Notes: generated by a model from the sequence alone, not told the origin. 64,000 nt of DNA from Streptomyces sp. NRRL S-118 (GCF_000716335.1 NZ_JOBL01000104.1:50623-114622), one strand, 5' to 3'. Counted from the first letter of the stretch, positions 44,793 to 55,133 are shown. Numbers and translations are program-made.

Positions 44793-45806
44793 GTGAGTGA
44801 GGCAAGGGGAAGCGCGACAGGGGTGGACACGATGGGCGACGTGGCACAGCGGGAGCGGCTGGACGAGCTGGAGCGGTACCGCACCGAGCTGACCGGGTAC
44901 TGCTACCGCATGCTGGGCTCCGCCTTCGAGGCGGAGGACGCGGTCCAGGACACGATGGTGCGGGCCTGGCGCGGCATCGAGAAGTTCGAGGGCCGCGCCA
45001 GCCTGCGCTCCTGGCTGTACCGCATCGCGACGAACGTCTGCCTGGACGCGCTGAACGCCGGGAACCGGCGGGCCCGCCCGATGGATCTGACGGCGGCGAC
45101 ACCGGTGGCGCAGGCGCAGCTCAACGCCCGCCCGGAGGTCACCTGGCTGGAGCCGGTGCCCGACGGGCGGGTGCTGCCGTCCACGGCCGATCCGGCGGAG
45201 ACGGCCGTGTCCCGCGAGACGGTCCGGCTGGCGTTCGTGGCGGCCCTGCAGCACCTGCCGCCGAAGCAGCGGGTGGTGCTGCTCCTGCGCGAGGTGCTGG
45301 CGTGGAAGGCGAGCGAGGTCGCCGAGCTGCTGGACACCTCGGTCGCCTCGGTGAACAGCGCGCTCCAGCGGGCGCGCGCGACGCTCGCGGAGTCGGCGCC
45401 GGCCGACACCGACGTGGCCGACCCGCTCGACGAGGAGCAGCGGAAGCTCCTGGAGCGGTACGTGGCGGCCTTCGAGGGCTACGACATGGCGGCGCTGACC
45501 GCGCTGCTCCACGAGGACGCGACGCTGTCCATGCCGCCCTACGACCTGTGGCTCCGTGGCCACGACGACATCACCGGCTGGATGCTGGGCGTCGGCGAGG
45601 TGTGCCGGGGCTCGCGGCTGCTGCCGGTCGTGGCGAACGGCACGCCGGCGTTCGCGCACTACCACCCGGACCCCGAGGGCGGCTTCAGTCCGTGGGCGCT
45701 CATGGTCATCGAGATCACCGGCGGAAAGGTCGCGGGGATCACGTCGTTCCTGGACGTGCAGCGCTGGTTCCCCCTGTTCGACCTTCCGGAGCGGCTGGAG
45801 GCATGA
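44793..45806 (+). CDS. ECF sigma factor with C-terminal SnoaL-like domain
   Basis: A 337-residue sigma factor of the SigG/SigX5 (TIGR02960-type) group. Region 2: [53 protein letters not shown]. Region 4: [48 protein letters not shown]. Residues 215-337 form a SnoaL/NTF2-like domain ([31 protein letters not shown]) that in related ECF factors tunes activity in place of an anti-sigma factor. The start may be GTG 44793 or ATG 44832. Its 3' end overlaps the convergent STAS gene by 68 bases. Confidence 0.9.
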   Translation: MSEARGSATGVDTMGDVAQRERLDELERYRTELTGYCYRMLGSAFEAEDAVQDTMVRAWRGIEKFEGRASLRSWLYRIATNVCLDALNAGNRRARPMDLTAATPVAQAQLNARPEVTWLEPVPDGRVLPSTADPAETAVSRETVRLAFVAALQHLPPKQRVVLLLREVLAWKASEVAELLDTSVASVNSALQRARATLAESAPADTDVADPLDEEQRKLLERYVAAFEGYDMAALTALLHEDATLSMPPYDLWLRGHDDITGWMLGVGEVCRGSRLLPVVANGTPAFAHYHPDPEGGFSPWALMVIEITGGKVAGITSFLDVQRWFPLFDLPERLEA

Positions 45807-46089
45807 GGACCGCGCCCAGCCCGGTGAGCTCCAGCAGCGCGCACAGGGCAGGTGGGGCGTTCCTCACGGTCAGCGGGTGACCGAGCCGCTGGGCGGTGAG
45901 CCGCAGCCGGGCGAGGGCGTCGAGCAGGGCGAGGTTCGGCCGCGTGACCCCGCCGACGTCGCACTCGACGGGTACTCCGGCCCGCGGCTGTCCGGCGAGC
46001 AGGCCGCCCAGCTCCTCGCAGAGGCGCGGGACGTCGCCGGGCTCGATCACGCCGACGACGCGGAAGACTTTCGGATCCGTGGTGTCCAC
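45739..46089 (-). CDS. STAS-domain protein
   Basis: A 116-residue protein with STAS (anti-sigma-factor antagonist) folding: [75 protein letters not shown]. The usual phosphorylatable Ser/Thr after the DVSGVxFxDS strand is not clearly present (DVGGVTRPN), so it may not be regulated by an anti-sigma kinase. It begins with GTG at 46089. The last 20 residues are antisense to the end of the sigma factor gene. Confidence 0.75.
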   Translation of the reverse strand: MDTTDPKVFRVVGVIEPGDVPRLCEELGGLLAGQPRAGVPVECDVGGVTRPNLALLDALARLRLTAQRLGHPLTVRNAPPALCALLELTGLGAVLMPPAAPEGRTGGTSAARPGTT

Positions 46090-46149
46090 AGGGAGAAGGA
46101 CCCGCGCCGGGAGCGGAACTCATCGATGGCCGCCGTGTACGCGGGCGGA

Positions 46150-46449
46150 TCAGCCGACGGGGAAGGCGCTGGTCTCCAGGGTCAGGTCGAAGGGGGCGGG
46201 AAGGTGGATGTCCTCGCCGGACTTCACCGAGCTGAGGACGCGGTGGACGTCGCCCTCGGGCTCACCGCAGAGGGTGACGGCCGGTCCGGCGGGAGCGAAG
46301 CGGTCGATGAGCAGGTAGAGCGGGACCTTGGCCTCCGCGTAGGCAGCGGCTTTGTTCAACCGGTCGTGGCTCGCGTTGGAGAGGGTCGTGAACTCCACGA
46401 TCAGTTCGACCGCCATGAGGGGGGCGGCCTCGCTCCCCTCCAGCTCCAT
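46150..46449 (-). pseudogene. Uma2-family nuclease-fold fragment (N-terminally truncated)
   Basis: A 99-residue frame: MAVELIVEFTTLSNASHDRLNKAAAYAEAKVPLYLLIDR then a beta-strand tail ending in LPAPFDLTLETSAFP. This is the second half of a Uma2 (DUF820) protein, in which VExxSxS-xxD-xxxK-xxxY is the core of a PD-(D/E)XK-like site. Full members have about 190 residues, and the first half with the PD motif is missing. An AAGGAG six bases before the ATG at 46449 means it could still be translated. Expression and role are doubtful. Confidence 0.6.
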
Positions 46450-46491
46450 GGAGGTCTCCTTCTTCGGCTGTGACACCGGTCCCAGCATGCC

Positions 46492-46525
46492 GAACGGGAC
46501 CGATGGAGGTCCATCGGTCCCGTTC
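46492..46525 (-). terminator. Strong stem-loop terminator of deoA
   Basis: 15-bp perfect arms (46492-46506, 46511-46525) with a 4-base loop, 14 bases beyond the deoA stop in the direction of transcription. Confidence 0.9.
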
Positions 46526-46538
46526 ACCCGTGACGAGG

Positions 46539-47816
<1,278 letters not shown>

Positions 47817-47841
47817 GGGTGAGGTGTTTCCTTCCAGTGGC

Positions 47842-48234
47842 TTACTGGGCGAGGTGCTGCGGCCCGAAGGCCTGCGGCAGCATCTCGCCGAGGGTGAGCA
47901 CCCCGGCGGGGGTGTCCAGCAGCAGCTCGTCGCCGCCGAACTCGTACAACAGCTGGCGGCACCGGCCGCACGGCACCAGCACCCGGCCGCGGCCGTCCAC
48001 GCACACGAAGTGCGTGAGCCTGCCGCCGCCCGTGGCCTGGAGCTGCGAGACCAGCCCGCACTCGGCGCACAGGCCGATGCCGTACGAGGCGTTCTCCACG
48101 TTGCAGCCGGTGACCGTGCGCCCGTCGTCCACGCGGGCGGCCGCGCCGACCGGGTAGCCCGAGTACGGGGCGTACGCCCGGGACATGGCGTCCCGGGCCG
48201 CCTCGCGCAGGCCCTCCCAGACGTCGGGCGTCAC
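47842..48234 (-). CDS. cdd: Cytidine deaminase
   Basis: A 130-residue tetrameric-type deaminase turning (deoxy)cytidine into (deoxy)uridine. The motif CAECGLVSQL holds the catalytic Glu and one zinc Cys, and VPCGRCRQLLYEFGG the other two. TGCNVENASYGIGLCAE and YSGYPVGAA bind substrate. The GTG start overlaps the preceding permease stop (GTGA), so translation is coupled. The uridine product can be used by nucleoside phosphorylases or kinases nearby. Confidence 0.96.
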   Translation of the reverse strand: MTPDVWEGLREAARDAMSRAYAPYSGYPVGAAARVDDGRTVTGCNVENASYGIGLCAECGLVSQLQATGGGRLTHFVCVDGRGRVLVPCGRCRQLLYEFGGDELLLDTPAGVLTLGEMLPQAFGPQHLAQ

Positions 48235-49502
48235 TTGCCCTGGCCCCTCTTGTAGGGCAGGCCGTCCGCCTTCGGCATGCGCAGCCGCTGCGCGGACAGC
48301 GCCAGCACCAGCAGGGTGGCGACGTACGGCGCGGCGTCCACGAACTGGCTGGGCAGCCGGTCGGTGTTGACGTACCAGAGGAGCAGGCCGGCCGCGACGA
48401 CGGCGGAGACGCCGGCGGCGACGTACTTCTTCTTGTACAGCTGCCAGACGAGGAAGGCGACGAGCAGGATCGCCAGCAGCAGGAGCATGGCGTGGACGTT
48501 CTCGGCGCCGCCGCGCAGCTTGAGGCTGTCGGTGAAGCCGAACAGTCCGGCACCGAGCGCCATGCCGCCGGGCATCCAGTTGCCGAAGATCATCGCGGCG
48601 AGACCGATGTAGCCGCGGCCGCCGGTCTGGCCCTCCTGGTAGATGCCGGTGGAGACGATGGCGAGGAAGGCGCCGCCGAGGCCCGCGAGGCCGCCGGAGA
48701 CGATCACGGCGATGTACTTGTACTTGTAGACGTTGACGCCGAGGGACTCGGCGGCGACGGGGTTCTCACCGCAGGAGCGCAGGCGCAGGCCGAAGCCGGT
48801 GCGCCACAGGATCCACCAGGTGGCCGGGACGAGCAGCAGCGCGACGACGGTCAGCAGCGACAGGTTGGTGACCAGGCCGCCGAGCACGCCCGCGAGGTCG
48901 GAGACGAAGAACCAGTGCTTGGCCTGGAGATCGGCCAGTCCGTCCGACAGCCCCGGGATGGTGATGTCGGTGATCCGGTCGATGCGCGGGGACTGCTTGG
49001 AGGAGCCGCCCGGGGCCTCGGCGAACGTGAAGTTCGACAGGTAGCGGGTGGCGCCGGTGGCGAGGATGGTGATGGCCACACCGGAGACGATGTGGTTCAC
49101 GTTGAAGGTGACCGTCATGAGCGCGTGCAGCAGGCCGCCGAGCGCGCCGCCGGCGATGCCCAGCAGGACACCGGTCCACGGCCCCCACTGGTAGCCGGCC
49201 CAGGCACCGAACCAGGTGCCGACGATCATCATGCCTTCGAGGCCGATGTTGACCACGCCGGCCCGCTCGGACCACAGGCCGCCGAGGCCCGCCAGACCGA
49301 TCGGGACGGCCAGCTGGAGGGCGCCGGAGACCTGGCCCACGGAGGTGAGGTCGTTGGCGCCGCTGATCACGCGGACCAGGGAGAACAGGGCCAGTCCGCC
49401 GGCGATGATCAGCAGGATGACGGGCAGGGAGAGCCGGCGGCGGCCGCCGCCCTTCCTGGGCGCCGCGGCAGCGGCCGTGACAGTGCTCGTGGACTCGCTC
49501 AT
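48231..49502 (-). CDS. Nucleoside ABC transporter permease 2
   Basis: A 423-residue permease of the BMP/ribose-type (NupQ/YufQ-like) family with about ten transmembrane helices. ERAGVVNIGLEGMMIVGTWFGAWAGYQWG is the hallmark segment, ATRYLSN and the cytoplasmic FGLRLRSCGENPVAAESLGVNVYKYKYIAVIVSGGLAGLGGAFL loop couples to the ATPase. The C-terminal 70 residues after YKKKY extend beyond the usual permease length. ATGA overlap with permease 1. Confidence 0.94.
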   Translation of the reverse strand: MSESTSTVTAAAAAPRKGGGRRRLSLPVILLIIAGGLALFSLVRVISGANDLTSVGQVSGALQLAVPIGLAGLGGLWSERAGVVNIGLEGMMIVGTWFGAWAGYQWGPWTGVLLGIAGGALGGLLHALMTVTFNVNHIVSGVAITILATGATRYLSNFTFAEAPGGSSKQSPRIDRITDITIPGLSDGLADLQAKHWFFVSDLAGVLGGLVTNLSLLTVVALLLVPATWWILWRTGFGLRLRSCGENPVAAESLGVNVYKYKYIAVIVSGGLAGLGGAFLAIVSTGIYQEGQTGGRGYIGLAAMIFGNWMPGGMALGAGLFGFTDSLKLRGGAENVHAMLLLLAILLVAFLVWQLYKKKYVAAGVSAVVAAGLLLWYVNTDRLPSQFVDAAPYVATLLVLALSAQRLRMPKADGLPYKRGQGK

Positions 49503-50608
49503 GCCGCCACTTCCTCCTTGTTCTTGCGGGCCTGGGCGGCAAGCTCCTCGCCGACCTTCTGCTGCTGACGGCGCAGCCCGTACTGGCGGACGAGTTCGTA
49601 CGCCACGACGACGGAGATCACGATCAGGCCCTGCATGATCGTGGCGATCTCCTTCTCGAAGCCGTACTGGTCCAGCGACGCGGACGCCTTGTCGAGGAAG
49701 GCGATGAGCAGCGCGGCGAAGAAGATGCCGACCGGGCTGTTGCGGCCGAGCAGGGCGATGGTGATGCCCGTGAAGCCGACGCCGACCGGGAAGCTCAGGC
49801 TGTACGTGTGGGTCTGGCCGAGCAGCATCGGCATACCGGCGAGACCGGCGACCGCACCCGAGATCAGCATGGCCGTGAGGATCATCCTCTTGGCGTCCAC
49901 GCCGCTCGCCTGGGCGGCGGACCCGCTGGCGCCGGTGGCGCGCAGGTCGAAGCCGAAGCGGGTGCGGTTGAGGACGAACCAGTAGACGATGCCGAGGGCG
50001 AAGGCGACGAAGGTGAAGCCGTAGATGGTGCCGCCGTCCACGTCCAGACCGGGCATCCAGCCGGACTCGGCGATCTCACCGGTGGTCAGGTCGTTGGAGC
50101 CGGGGGGCTGCACGCCGAGGTTGGCGGGCAGGATCATCCAGGCGATGAGGCTGGTCGCGATGGCGTTCAGCATGATCGTGGAGACGACCTCGCTGACGCC
50201 GCGGGTGGTCTTCAGCACGCCCGCGATGCCGGCCCACAGGGCGCCGACGAGCATCGCGACGAGGACGATCAGCAGGATGTGCAGCGGGCCGGGCAGCTCG
50301 ACGGCCGCACCGACGACCGCGGCGAGCATCACGGCGAGGCGGTACTGGCCGTCCACACCGATGTTGAACAGGTTCATCCGGAAGCCGATGGCGACCGCCA
50401 GCGCGGCGAGGTAGTACGTGCCGGTCTGGTTGAGGATGAGGACCTGGATGTCGGTGTACTCCAGGCTCTGGAACATGATCCGGTACGGCTCGAACGGATC
50501 ACGGTCCGAGGCCAGCAGCACCACCGAGGTGAGCAGGAAGGCCACGACCAGCGCGAGCGCCGGGCCGGCGAGGCCCAGGATCAGCCGGTCCTTGTCGAAC
50601 TTCTTCAT
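49499..50608 (-). CDS. Nucleoside ABC transporter permease 1
   Basis: A 369-residue permease (NupP/YufP-like). The hallmark is MNLFNIGVDGQYRLAVMLAAVVGAAVELPG. ATASLIAW-type helices, then FGFDLRATGASGSAAQASGVDAKRMILTAMLISGAVAGLAG forms the coupling loop. It has about ten helices, with a periplasmic insertion near residues 175-215. It pairs with permease 2 to form the membrane channel. Overlaps both neighbours by four bases. Confidence 0.94.
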   Translation of the reverse strand: MKKFDKDRLILGLAGPALALVVAFLLTSVVLLASDRDPFEPYRIMFQSLEYTDIQVLILNQTGTYYLAALAVAIGFRMNLFNIGVDGQYRLAVMLAAVVGAAVELPGPLHILLIVLVAMLVGALWAGIAGVLKTTRGVSEVVSTIMLNAIATSLIAWMILPANLGVQPPGSNDLTTGEIAESGWMPGLDVDGGTIYGFTFVAFALGIVYWFVLNRTRFGFDLRATGASGSAAQASGVDAKRMILTAMLISGAVAGLAGMPMLLGQTHTYSLSFPVGVGFTGITIALLGRNSPVGIFFAALLIAFLDKASASLDQYGFEKEIATIMQGLIVISVVVAYELVRQYGLRRQQQKVGEELAAQARKNKEEVAA

Positions 50609-52191
50609 CGGCCCTCACCGTTCGGGTTCTCGTCGTGGTGCTCAAGGTGGCCGGTGGCGGCGCCGGTCATGGCCGAGCCCAGCTCCTCCGGAGTGATCGT
50701 GGCGGGGTCGGCGTCCGCGACCAGCCGGCCGCGGTACATCACCCGCAGGGTGTCGGAGAGCCCGATGAGCTCGTCCAGGTCGGCGGAGATCAGCAGCACC
50801 GCCAGGCCCTCGTGGCGGGCCTCGCGGATCTGGTCCCAGATCTGCGCCTGTGCGCCGACGTCCACGCCGCGGGTGGGGTGGGCGGCGATGAGGAGCTTGG
50901 GGGCGTGGCTCATCTCACGGCCGACGATCAGCTTCTGCTGGTTGCCGCCGGAGAGGGAGGCCGCGGTGACCTCGATGCCGGGGGTGCGCACGTCGTACTC
51001 GCGCACGATCCGCTCGGTGTCCTTGCGGGCGGCCTTGAGGTTGAGGATGCCGTGCTTGCTGTTGGGCGCCTCGGTGACGTGGCCGAGGATGCGGTTCTCC
51101 CACAGCGGGGACTCCAGCAGCAGGCCGTGGCGGTGACGGTCCTCGGGGATGTAGCCGATGCCGCCCTCGCGGCGCTTGCGGGTCGGCGCCTGCGAGATGT
51201 CGGCGCCGTCGAGGGTGATCACGCCGCCGTCGAGGGCGCGCAGGCCGATCAGCGCCTCGATGAGCTCGGTCTGGCCGTTGCCCTCCACACCGGCGATGCC
51301 CATGACCTCGCCCTTGTGGATGGTGAAGCCGATGCCGGCGAGGACCTCGCGGACGATGCCGTCGGGGTCGGTCTCGGTGAGGCGCAGGTCCTCGACCGTC
51401 AGCATGGGTACGTCGGTGACCGTGGACTCGCGGGTCTCGGGCGACGGCAGCTCGGCGCCGACCATCAGCTCGGCGAGCTGCTTGGTGGTGGCGGTGCGCG
51501 GGTCGGCGGTGCCGACGGTGGTGCCGCGCCGGATGACGGTGATGTCGTCGGCGACGGACAGCACCTCGCCCAGCTTGTGCGAGATGAAGATGACCGTCAG
51601 GCCCTCGGCCTTGAGCTCGCGCAGGTTGGCGAAGAGCGCGTCGACCTCCTGCGGGACGAGCACGGCGGTCGGCTCGTCCAGGATGAGGGTGCGGGCCCCG
51701 CGGAACAGGACCTTGAGGATCTCCACGCGCTGGCGGTCGGCGACGCCGAGCTGCTCCACGAGGACGTCCGGGCGGATGTTCAGCCCGTACGCGTCCGAGA
51801 TCTCCATGATCTTCTTACGGGCCTTGGCGCCGATGCCGTACAGCTTCTCGCTGCCGAGGACGACGTTCTCCAGCACGGTGAGGTTGTCGGCCAGCATGAA
51901 GTGCTGGTGGACCATGCCGATGCCGATGGCGATGGCGTCGGCGGGGCTGGAGAAGGAGACCTGCTTGCCGTCGATCGTGATGGTGCCCTCGTCCGGCTTC
52001 TGCATGCCGTAGAGGATCTTCATCAGGGTCGACTTGCCGGCACCGTTCTCACCGATCAGGGCGTGGACCGTGCCCTTGCGGATGGTGATGTCGATGTCGT
52101 GGTTGGCGACGACGCCGGGGAAGCGCTTGGTGATGCCGCGCAGTTCTACGGCGGCGGCAGCCGGCGGCGATGACGGACTGGACGCGTTGAT
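50605..52191 (-). CDS. Nucleoside ABC transporter ATPase (duplicated ABC domains), non-canonical start
   Basis: About 528 residues with two ABC domains. The first has Walker A GENGAGKST, VADRQRVEILKVL (signature variant) and Walker B TLILDEPTAVL. The second has a degenerate Walker A (GVEGNGQTE), SLSGGNQQKLIVGRE and KLLIAAHPTRGVD, as in NupO/YufO. Coding clearly begins near 52191 (N-A-S-S-P-S, then VELRGITKRFPGVV), but no ATG, GTG or TTG occurs in frame before Met at 52023, which would delete Walker A. An AAGGAG (52205-52200) lies eight bases before ATC (52191) and five before GTC (52194). Start therefore unusual or a base error. Confidence 0.85.
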   Translation of the reverse strand: MNASSPSSPPAAAAVELRGITKRFPGVVANHDIDITIRKGTVHALIGENGAGKSTLMKILYGMQKPDEGTITIDGKQVSFSSPADAIAIGIGMVHQHFMLADNLTVLENVVLGSEKLYGIGAKARKKIMEISDAYGLNIRPDVLVEQLGVADRQRVEILKVLFRGARTLILDEPTAVLVPQEVDALFANLRELKAEGLTVIFISHKLGEVLSVADDITVIRRGTTVGTADPRTATTKQLAELMVGAELPSPETRESTVTDVPMLTVEDLRLTETDPDGIVREVLAGIGFTIHKGEVMGIAGVEGNGQTELIEALIGLRALDGGVITLDGADISQAPTRKRREGGIGYIPEDRHRHGLLLESPLWENRILGHVTEAPNSKHGILNLKAARKDTERIVREYDVRTPGIEVTAASLSGGNQQKLIVGREMSHAPKLLIAAHPTRGVDVGAQAQIWDQIREARHEGLAVLLISADLDELIGLSDTLRVMYRGRLVADADPATITPEELGSAMTGAATGHLEHHDENPNGEGR

Positions 52192-52274
52192 GACGCACTC
52201 TCCTTGGCGGGAAAGGAGCTTCAGGAGCGGAGGGCGGGTGGGCAGGTGCCGAAGTTACCGCGCGGCACGGGGCT

Positions 52275-52286
52275 CTACGCGCGTAG
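52275..52286. promoter_or_regulatory. Operator-like palindrome CTACGCGCGTAG upstream of the ABC ATPase gene
   Basis: Exact 12-mer between the BMP lipoprotein gene and the ATPase gene, about 85 bases before the latter. It suggests a second, internal promoter for ATPase-permeases-cdd-deoA under the same control. Confidence 0.7.
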
Positions 52287-52325
52287 CGACAACGAAGGGG
52301 AAAAAGCGGGGCCGGAACGTGGTCC

Positions 52326-52364
52326 GGGTCCGGAGAGGCGGCTCTCGCCGCGCTCTCCGGACCC
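52326..52364 (-). terminator. Stem-loop between BMP lipoprotein and ATPase genes
   Basis: 12-bp perfect arms GGGTCCGGAGAG (52326-52337) and complement (52353-52364), 25 bases after the lipoprotein stop. It probably limits read-through, so binding protein is made in excess of the other transporter parts. Confidence 0.75.
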
Positions 52365-52388
52365 GCGGTACCGGTACCGGCCGCGCGG

Positions 52389-53432
52389 TTACGGGGCGGT
52401 CTTGACCTTGATGGTGCCGGCGATGATGGCCGCCTTGGCCTTGTCGACCGCGGCGGTCACGTCGGTCATCTTGGTGAAGGCCGGGTTGGAGGTGGCCAGG
52501 CCCACGCCGTCCTTGTCCAGGCCGTAGCGGATCTCACCGGACTGCGGCTTGCCGTCCTTGACCGACTTGATCAGGTTGTAGACGGAGTCCGCGACGTCCT
52601 TGGTCACCGAGGTGAGGATGTACTCCTTGTAGGCCGCGAGGCCCTTCTGGTTGTACTGGTCGGAGTCGACGCCGATGGCCCACTTCTTGGCCTTGGCGGC
52701 GGCCTCGATGGAGCCGGAGCCGGCGAGACCGGCGGCCGCGTAGATCACGTCGGCGCCCGCGTCGATCTGGCCCTGCGCGGCGGCCTTGCCGAGGTCCGGC
52801 TTGGAGAAGCCACCGAAGTCCGGCGGCTGCGTCAGGTACTGGACCTTGACGTTGACGCTCTTGTTGGTGTCCTTGACGCCCTGGACGAAGCCCGCCTCGA
52901 ACTTCTTGATGAGCGGGGTCTCCACGCCGCCGATGAAGCCGACGGTGTTGGACTTGGTCACCTTGGCGGCGGCGACGCCGGCCAGGTAGGAGCCCTGCTC
53001 CTCGTTGAAGACCAGGTTGGCGATGTTCTTGCCGGTCTTCGAGGTGTCGTCGATGAGGCCGAAGGTGGTCTTCGGGAACTTCGGGGCGACCTCGGCGATG
53101 GCCGGCGCGTAGGCGAAGCCGACACCGATGACGGGGTTGTTGCCGGCGCGGGCCAGCTCGGTGAGGCGCTGGACCTTGTCCGGGTCGCCCTCTCCCTCGC
53201 TGGGCTCGGCTTCGGCACCCTTGACGCCCAGCTCCTTCTCGGCCTTCTCCAGGCCGGCGTAGGCGGCGTCGTTGAAGGACTGGTCACCGCGGCCGCCGAT
53301 GTCGTACGCGATGGCTGCCTTGGGCTCGCCGTCGGAAGCGGTGTCCGACGACTTTCCGCCACACGCGGTGGCGCTGAGCGCGAGTGCCGCGGACGCGACG
53401 CTCACGGTTGCGATCCTGGTGATCCGGCGCAA
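52389..53432 (-). CDS. BMP-family nucleoside-binding lipoprotein
   Basis: A 347-residue substrate-binding lipoprotein. Signal and lipobox LSATAC (Cys24). The BMP/PnrA fold is shown by AIAYDIGGRGDQSFNDAAYAGLEKAEKELG, VIGVGFAYAPAIAEVAPKFPKTTFGLID, NLVFNEEQGSYLAGVAAAKVTKSNTVGFIGGVETPLIKKFEAGFVQGVK and DVIYAAAGLAGSGSIEAA. It delivers nucleosides to the ATPase-permease complex. The start is TTG at 53432, with GGAG six bases upstream. Confidence 0.95.
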   Translation of the reverse strand: MRRITRIATVSVASAALALSATACGGKSSDTASDGEPKAAIAYDIGGRGDQSFNDAAYAGLEKAEKELGVKGAEAEPSEGEGDPDKVQRLTELARAGNNPVIGVGFAYAPAIAEVAPKFPKTTFGLIDDTSKTGKNIANLVFNEEQGSYLAGVAAAKVTKSNTVGFIGGVETPLIKKFEAGFVQGVKDTNKSVNVKVQYLTQPPDFGGFSKPDLGKAAAQGQIDAGADVIYAAAGLAGSGSIEAAAKAKKWAIGVDSDQYNQKGLAAYKEYILTSVTKDVADSVYNLIKSVKDGKPQSGEIRYGLDKDGVGLATSNPAFTKMTDVTAAVDKAKAAIIAGTIKVKTAP

Positions 53433-53489
53433 GGGGGGCTCCTTCGACCTGACCGAAGCGCCACTTCGGCGCTGGTTTCGCGGCGATCG

Positions 53490-53501
53490 TAACGCGCGTA
53501 G
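53490..53501. promoter_or_regulatory. Variant nucleoside operator upstream of the BMP lipoprotein gene
   Basis: TAACGCGCGTAG matches CTACGCGCGTAG at 10 of 12 positions, with one perfect half-site. On the minus strand it overlaps TACGAT (53491-53486), a possible -10, and TTTACC lies 16 bases further upstream. The rest of the gap to 53724 holds only a hairpin. Confidence 0.6.
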
Positions 53502-53672
53502 ATGTCAGGTAAAGGCCTGTTCGGTAGCCGTTACCAGATCGACGCGAACAGCGGATGGCCGCGGGGGATCGAGGACGCGGCGACACGCGTTCGAACCCTT
53601 TCGGCCGTGCGGCACAGTGTCACCCGGCGGCCACGCCGCGTGGCGCTCGGCGGGCGCGCGGGGCCGGGAACC

Positions 53673-53712
53673 GGCCTCCGGCACCGGGCCGGAGCCGGCC
53701 GGTCCGGAGGCC
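53673..53712 (-). terminator. Stem-loop after the M20 amidohydrolase gene
   Basis: 9-bp perfect arms (53673-53681, 53704-53712) with a 22-base GC-rich loop, 13 bases past the stop at 53725. Confidence 0.55.
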
Positions 53713-53724
53713 CCCGCGCCCGTG

Positions 53725-54951
53725 TCAGGAGGGGCGGCGGCCGTCGAGGAGGGCCGCGGCCGTGAAGAGTTCGACGCCGACCTTGATCGCGGACTCGTCC
53801 ACGTCGAAGTCGCCGCGGTGCAGGTCATGCTTGGCGGGGTCACCCGGGCGGCGGACGCCCAGGCGCGCCATGGCGCCCGGCACGTGCTCCAGGTACCAGG
53901 AGAAGTCCTCGCCGCCGAGGCTCTGCTCGGTGTCCTCGATGGCGTACGCCCCGCACCGCTCGGCCATCGCGTCGTGCAGCAGCTCCGTGACCGCCGGGTC
54001 GTTGACGACCGGCGGGACGCCGCGCACGTACTCGATCTGGCACTTGGCGCCGTGCAGCGTCGCCACCTCGTCGATGGCGGCGTACACCTGGTCGGGGGCC
54101 TCCCGCCAGGCCGCCAGGTCCAGGCAGCGCACGGTGCCGCCGAGTTCGGCGTGCTGCGGGATGACGTTGGGGGCGTGACCGCACTCGATGCGTCCCCAGG
54201 TGAGGGCGAGTCCCGCGCGGGCGTCGATGCGGCGGGCCAGCACGGCGGGCGCGTCGGTCGCCACGCGGGCGGCCGCGGTGACGAGGTCCGTCGTCAGGTG
54301 CGGCCGGGCGGTGTGGCCGCCGGGACCGGCGAGGGTGACCTCCAGGCGGTCGCACGCCGAGGTGATGGCCCCGGTGCGCAACCCGATGCGCCCGGCGTCC
54401 ACCCGGGGGTCGCAGTGCACCGCGATGATCCGCCCCACGCCGTCCAGGACGCCCGCCTCGACCGCGTCGACCGCACCGCCGGGCAGCACCTCCTCGGCGG
54501 GCTGGAAGACCACCCGGACCGCGTTCGGCAGCAGGCCCTGGCGGTCGAGGTCGGCGAGGACCAGCGCGGCGCCCAGGGCGCACGTGGTGTGGACGTCGTG
54601 GCCGCACGCGTGGGCGCGGTCGGGCACGGTCGACCGGTACGGCACGTCGGTCTTGGTGTCGGGGATGGGCAGCGCGTCGATGTCCGCCCGGATGGCGAGC
54701 ATGGGACGTACGCCGTCCCAGGTGCCGATGTCGCACGTGAGCCCCGTACCGCCCGGGAGGACCCGCGGGCGCAGCCCGGCCGCCTCCAGGCGGGTCTTGA
54801 GCGCGGCCGTCGTACGGAACTCCTGGAAACCGAGCTCGGGATGCATGTGCACATCCCGGCGGAACGCGATCAGCTCGGCACGCAGCTGCTCGGGCAGCGT
54901 ACCGAGGAGGGGCGTTTCGCCGGGAACGTCGGTTTCGGGGTCGCGGGACAT
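53725..54951 (-). CDS. M20-family metal-dependent amidohydrolase
   Basis: A 408-residue peptidase/aminoacylase of the M20D (IAA-amino acid hydrolase, HipO) type. Metal ligands: HACGHDVHT, VFQPAEEVLPGG (Glu-Glu) and VHCDP. A dimerisation insert begins near GPGGHTARPH, and the end shows SLGGEDFSWYLEHVPGAMARLGV. Substrates are N-acylated amino acids or related amides. I prefer MSRDPETD at 54951; a GTG four codons earlier (54963) is possible. Single gene upstream of the BMP promoter region, same strand. Confidence 0.92.
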   Translation of the reverse strand: MSRDPETDVPGETPLLGTLPEQLRAELIAFRRDVHMHPELGFQEFRTTAALKTRLEAAGLRPRVLPGGTGLTCDIGTWDGVRPMLAIRADIDALPIPDTKTDVPYRSTVPDRAHACGHDVHTTCALGAALVLADLDRQGLLPNAVRVVFQPAEEVLPGGAVDAVEAGVLDGVGRIIAVHCDPRVDAGRIGLRTGAITSACDRLEVTLAGPGGHTARPHLTTDLVTAAARVATDAPAVLARRIDARAGLALTWGRIECGHAPNVIPQHAELGGTVRCLDLAAWREAPDQVYAAIDEVATLHGAKCQIEYVRGVPPVVNDPAVTELLHDAMAERCGAYAIEDTEQSLGGEDFSWYLEHVPGAMARLGVRRPGDPAKHDLHRGDFDVDESAIKVGVELFTAAALLDGRRPS

Positions 54952-55133
54952 CAACTTGTTCACCCCTGAAAGGGTAGGCGCGTTTCGCCCTCAACTAACG
55001 TGTGATCTACAAAACTTCAGCCCGATAGGGGAAAGAAACCTGGTTGGACGGGCTTGAGCGGCACACCAAGTGGGTAAGCTCACGGTTTTTCGGCCTTTTG
55101 TCGATCTTTCGTTCGGTGGTAGGCGGGCGGGCG

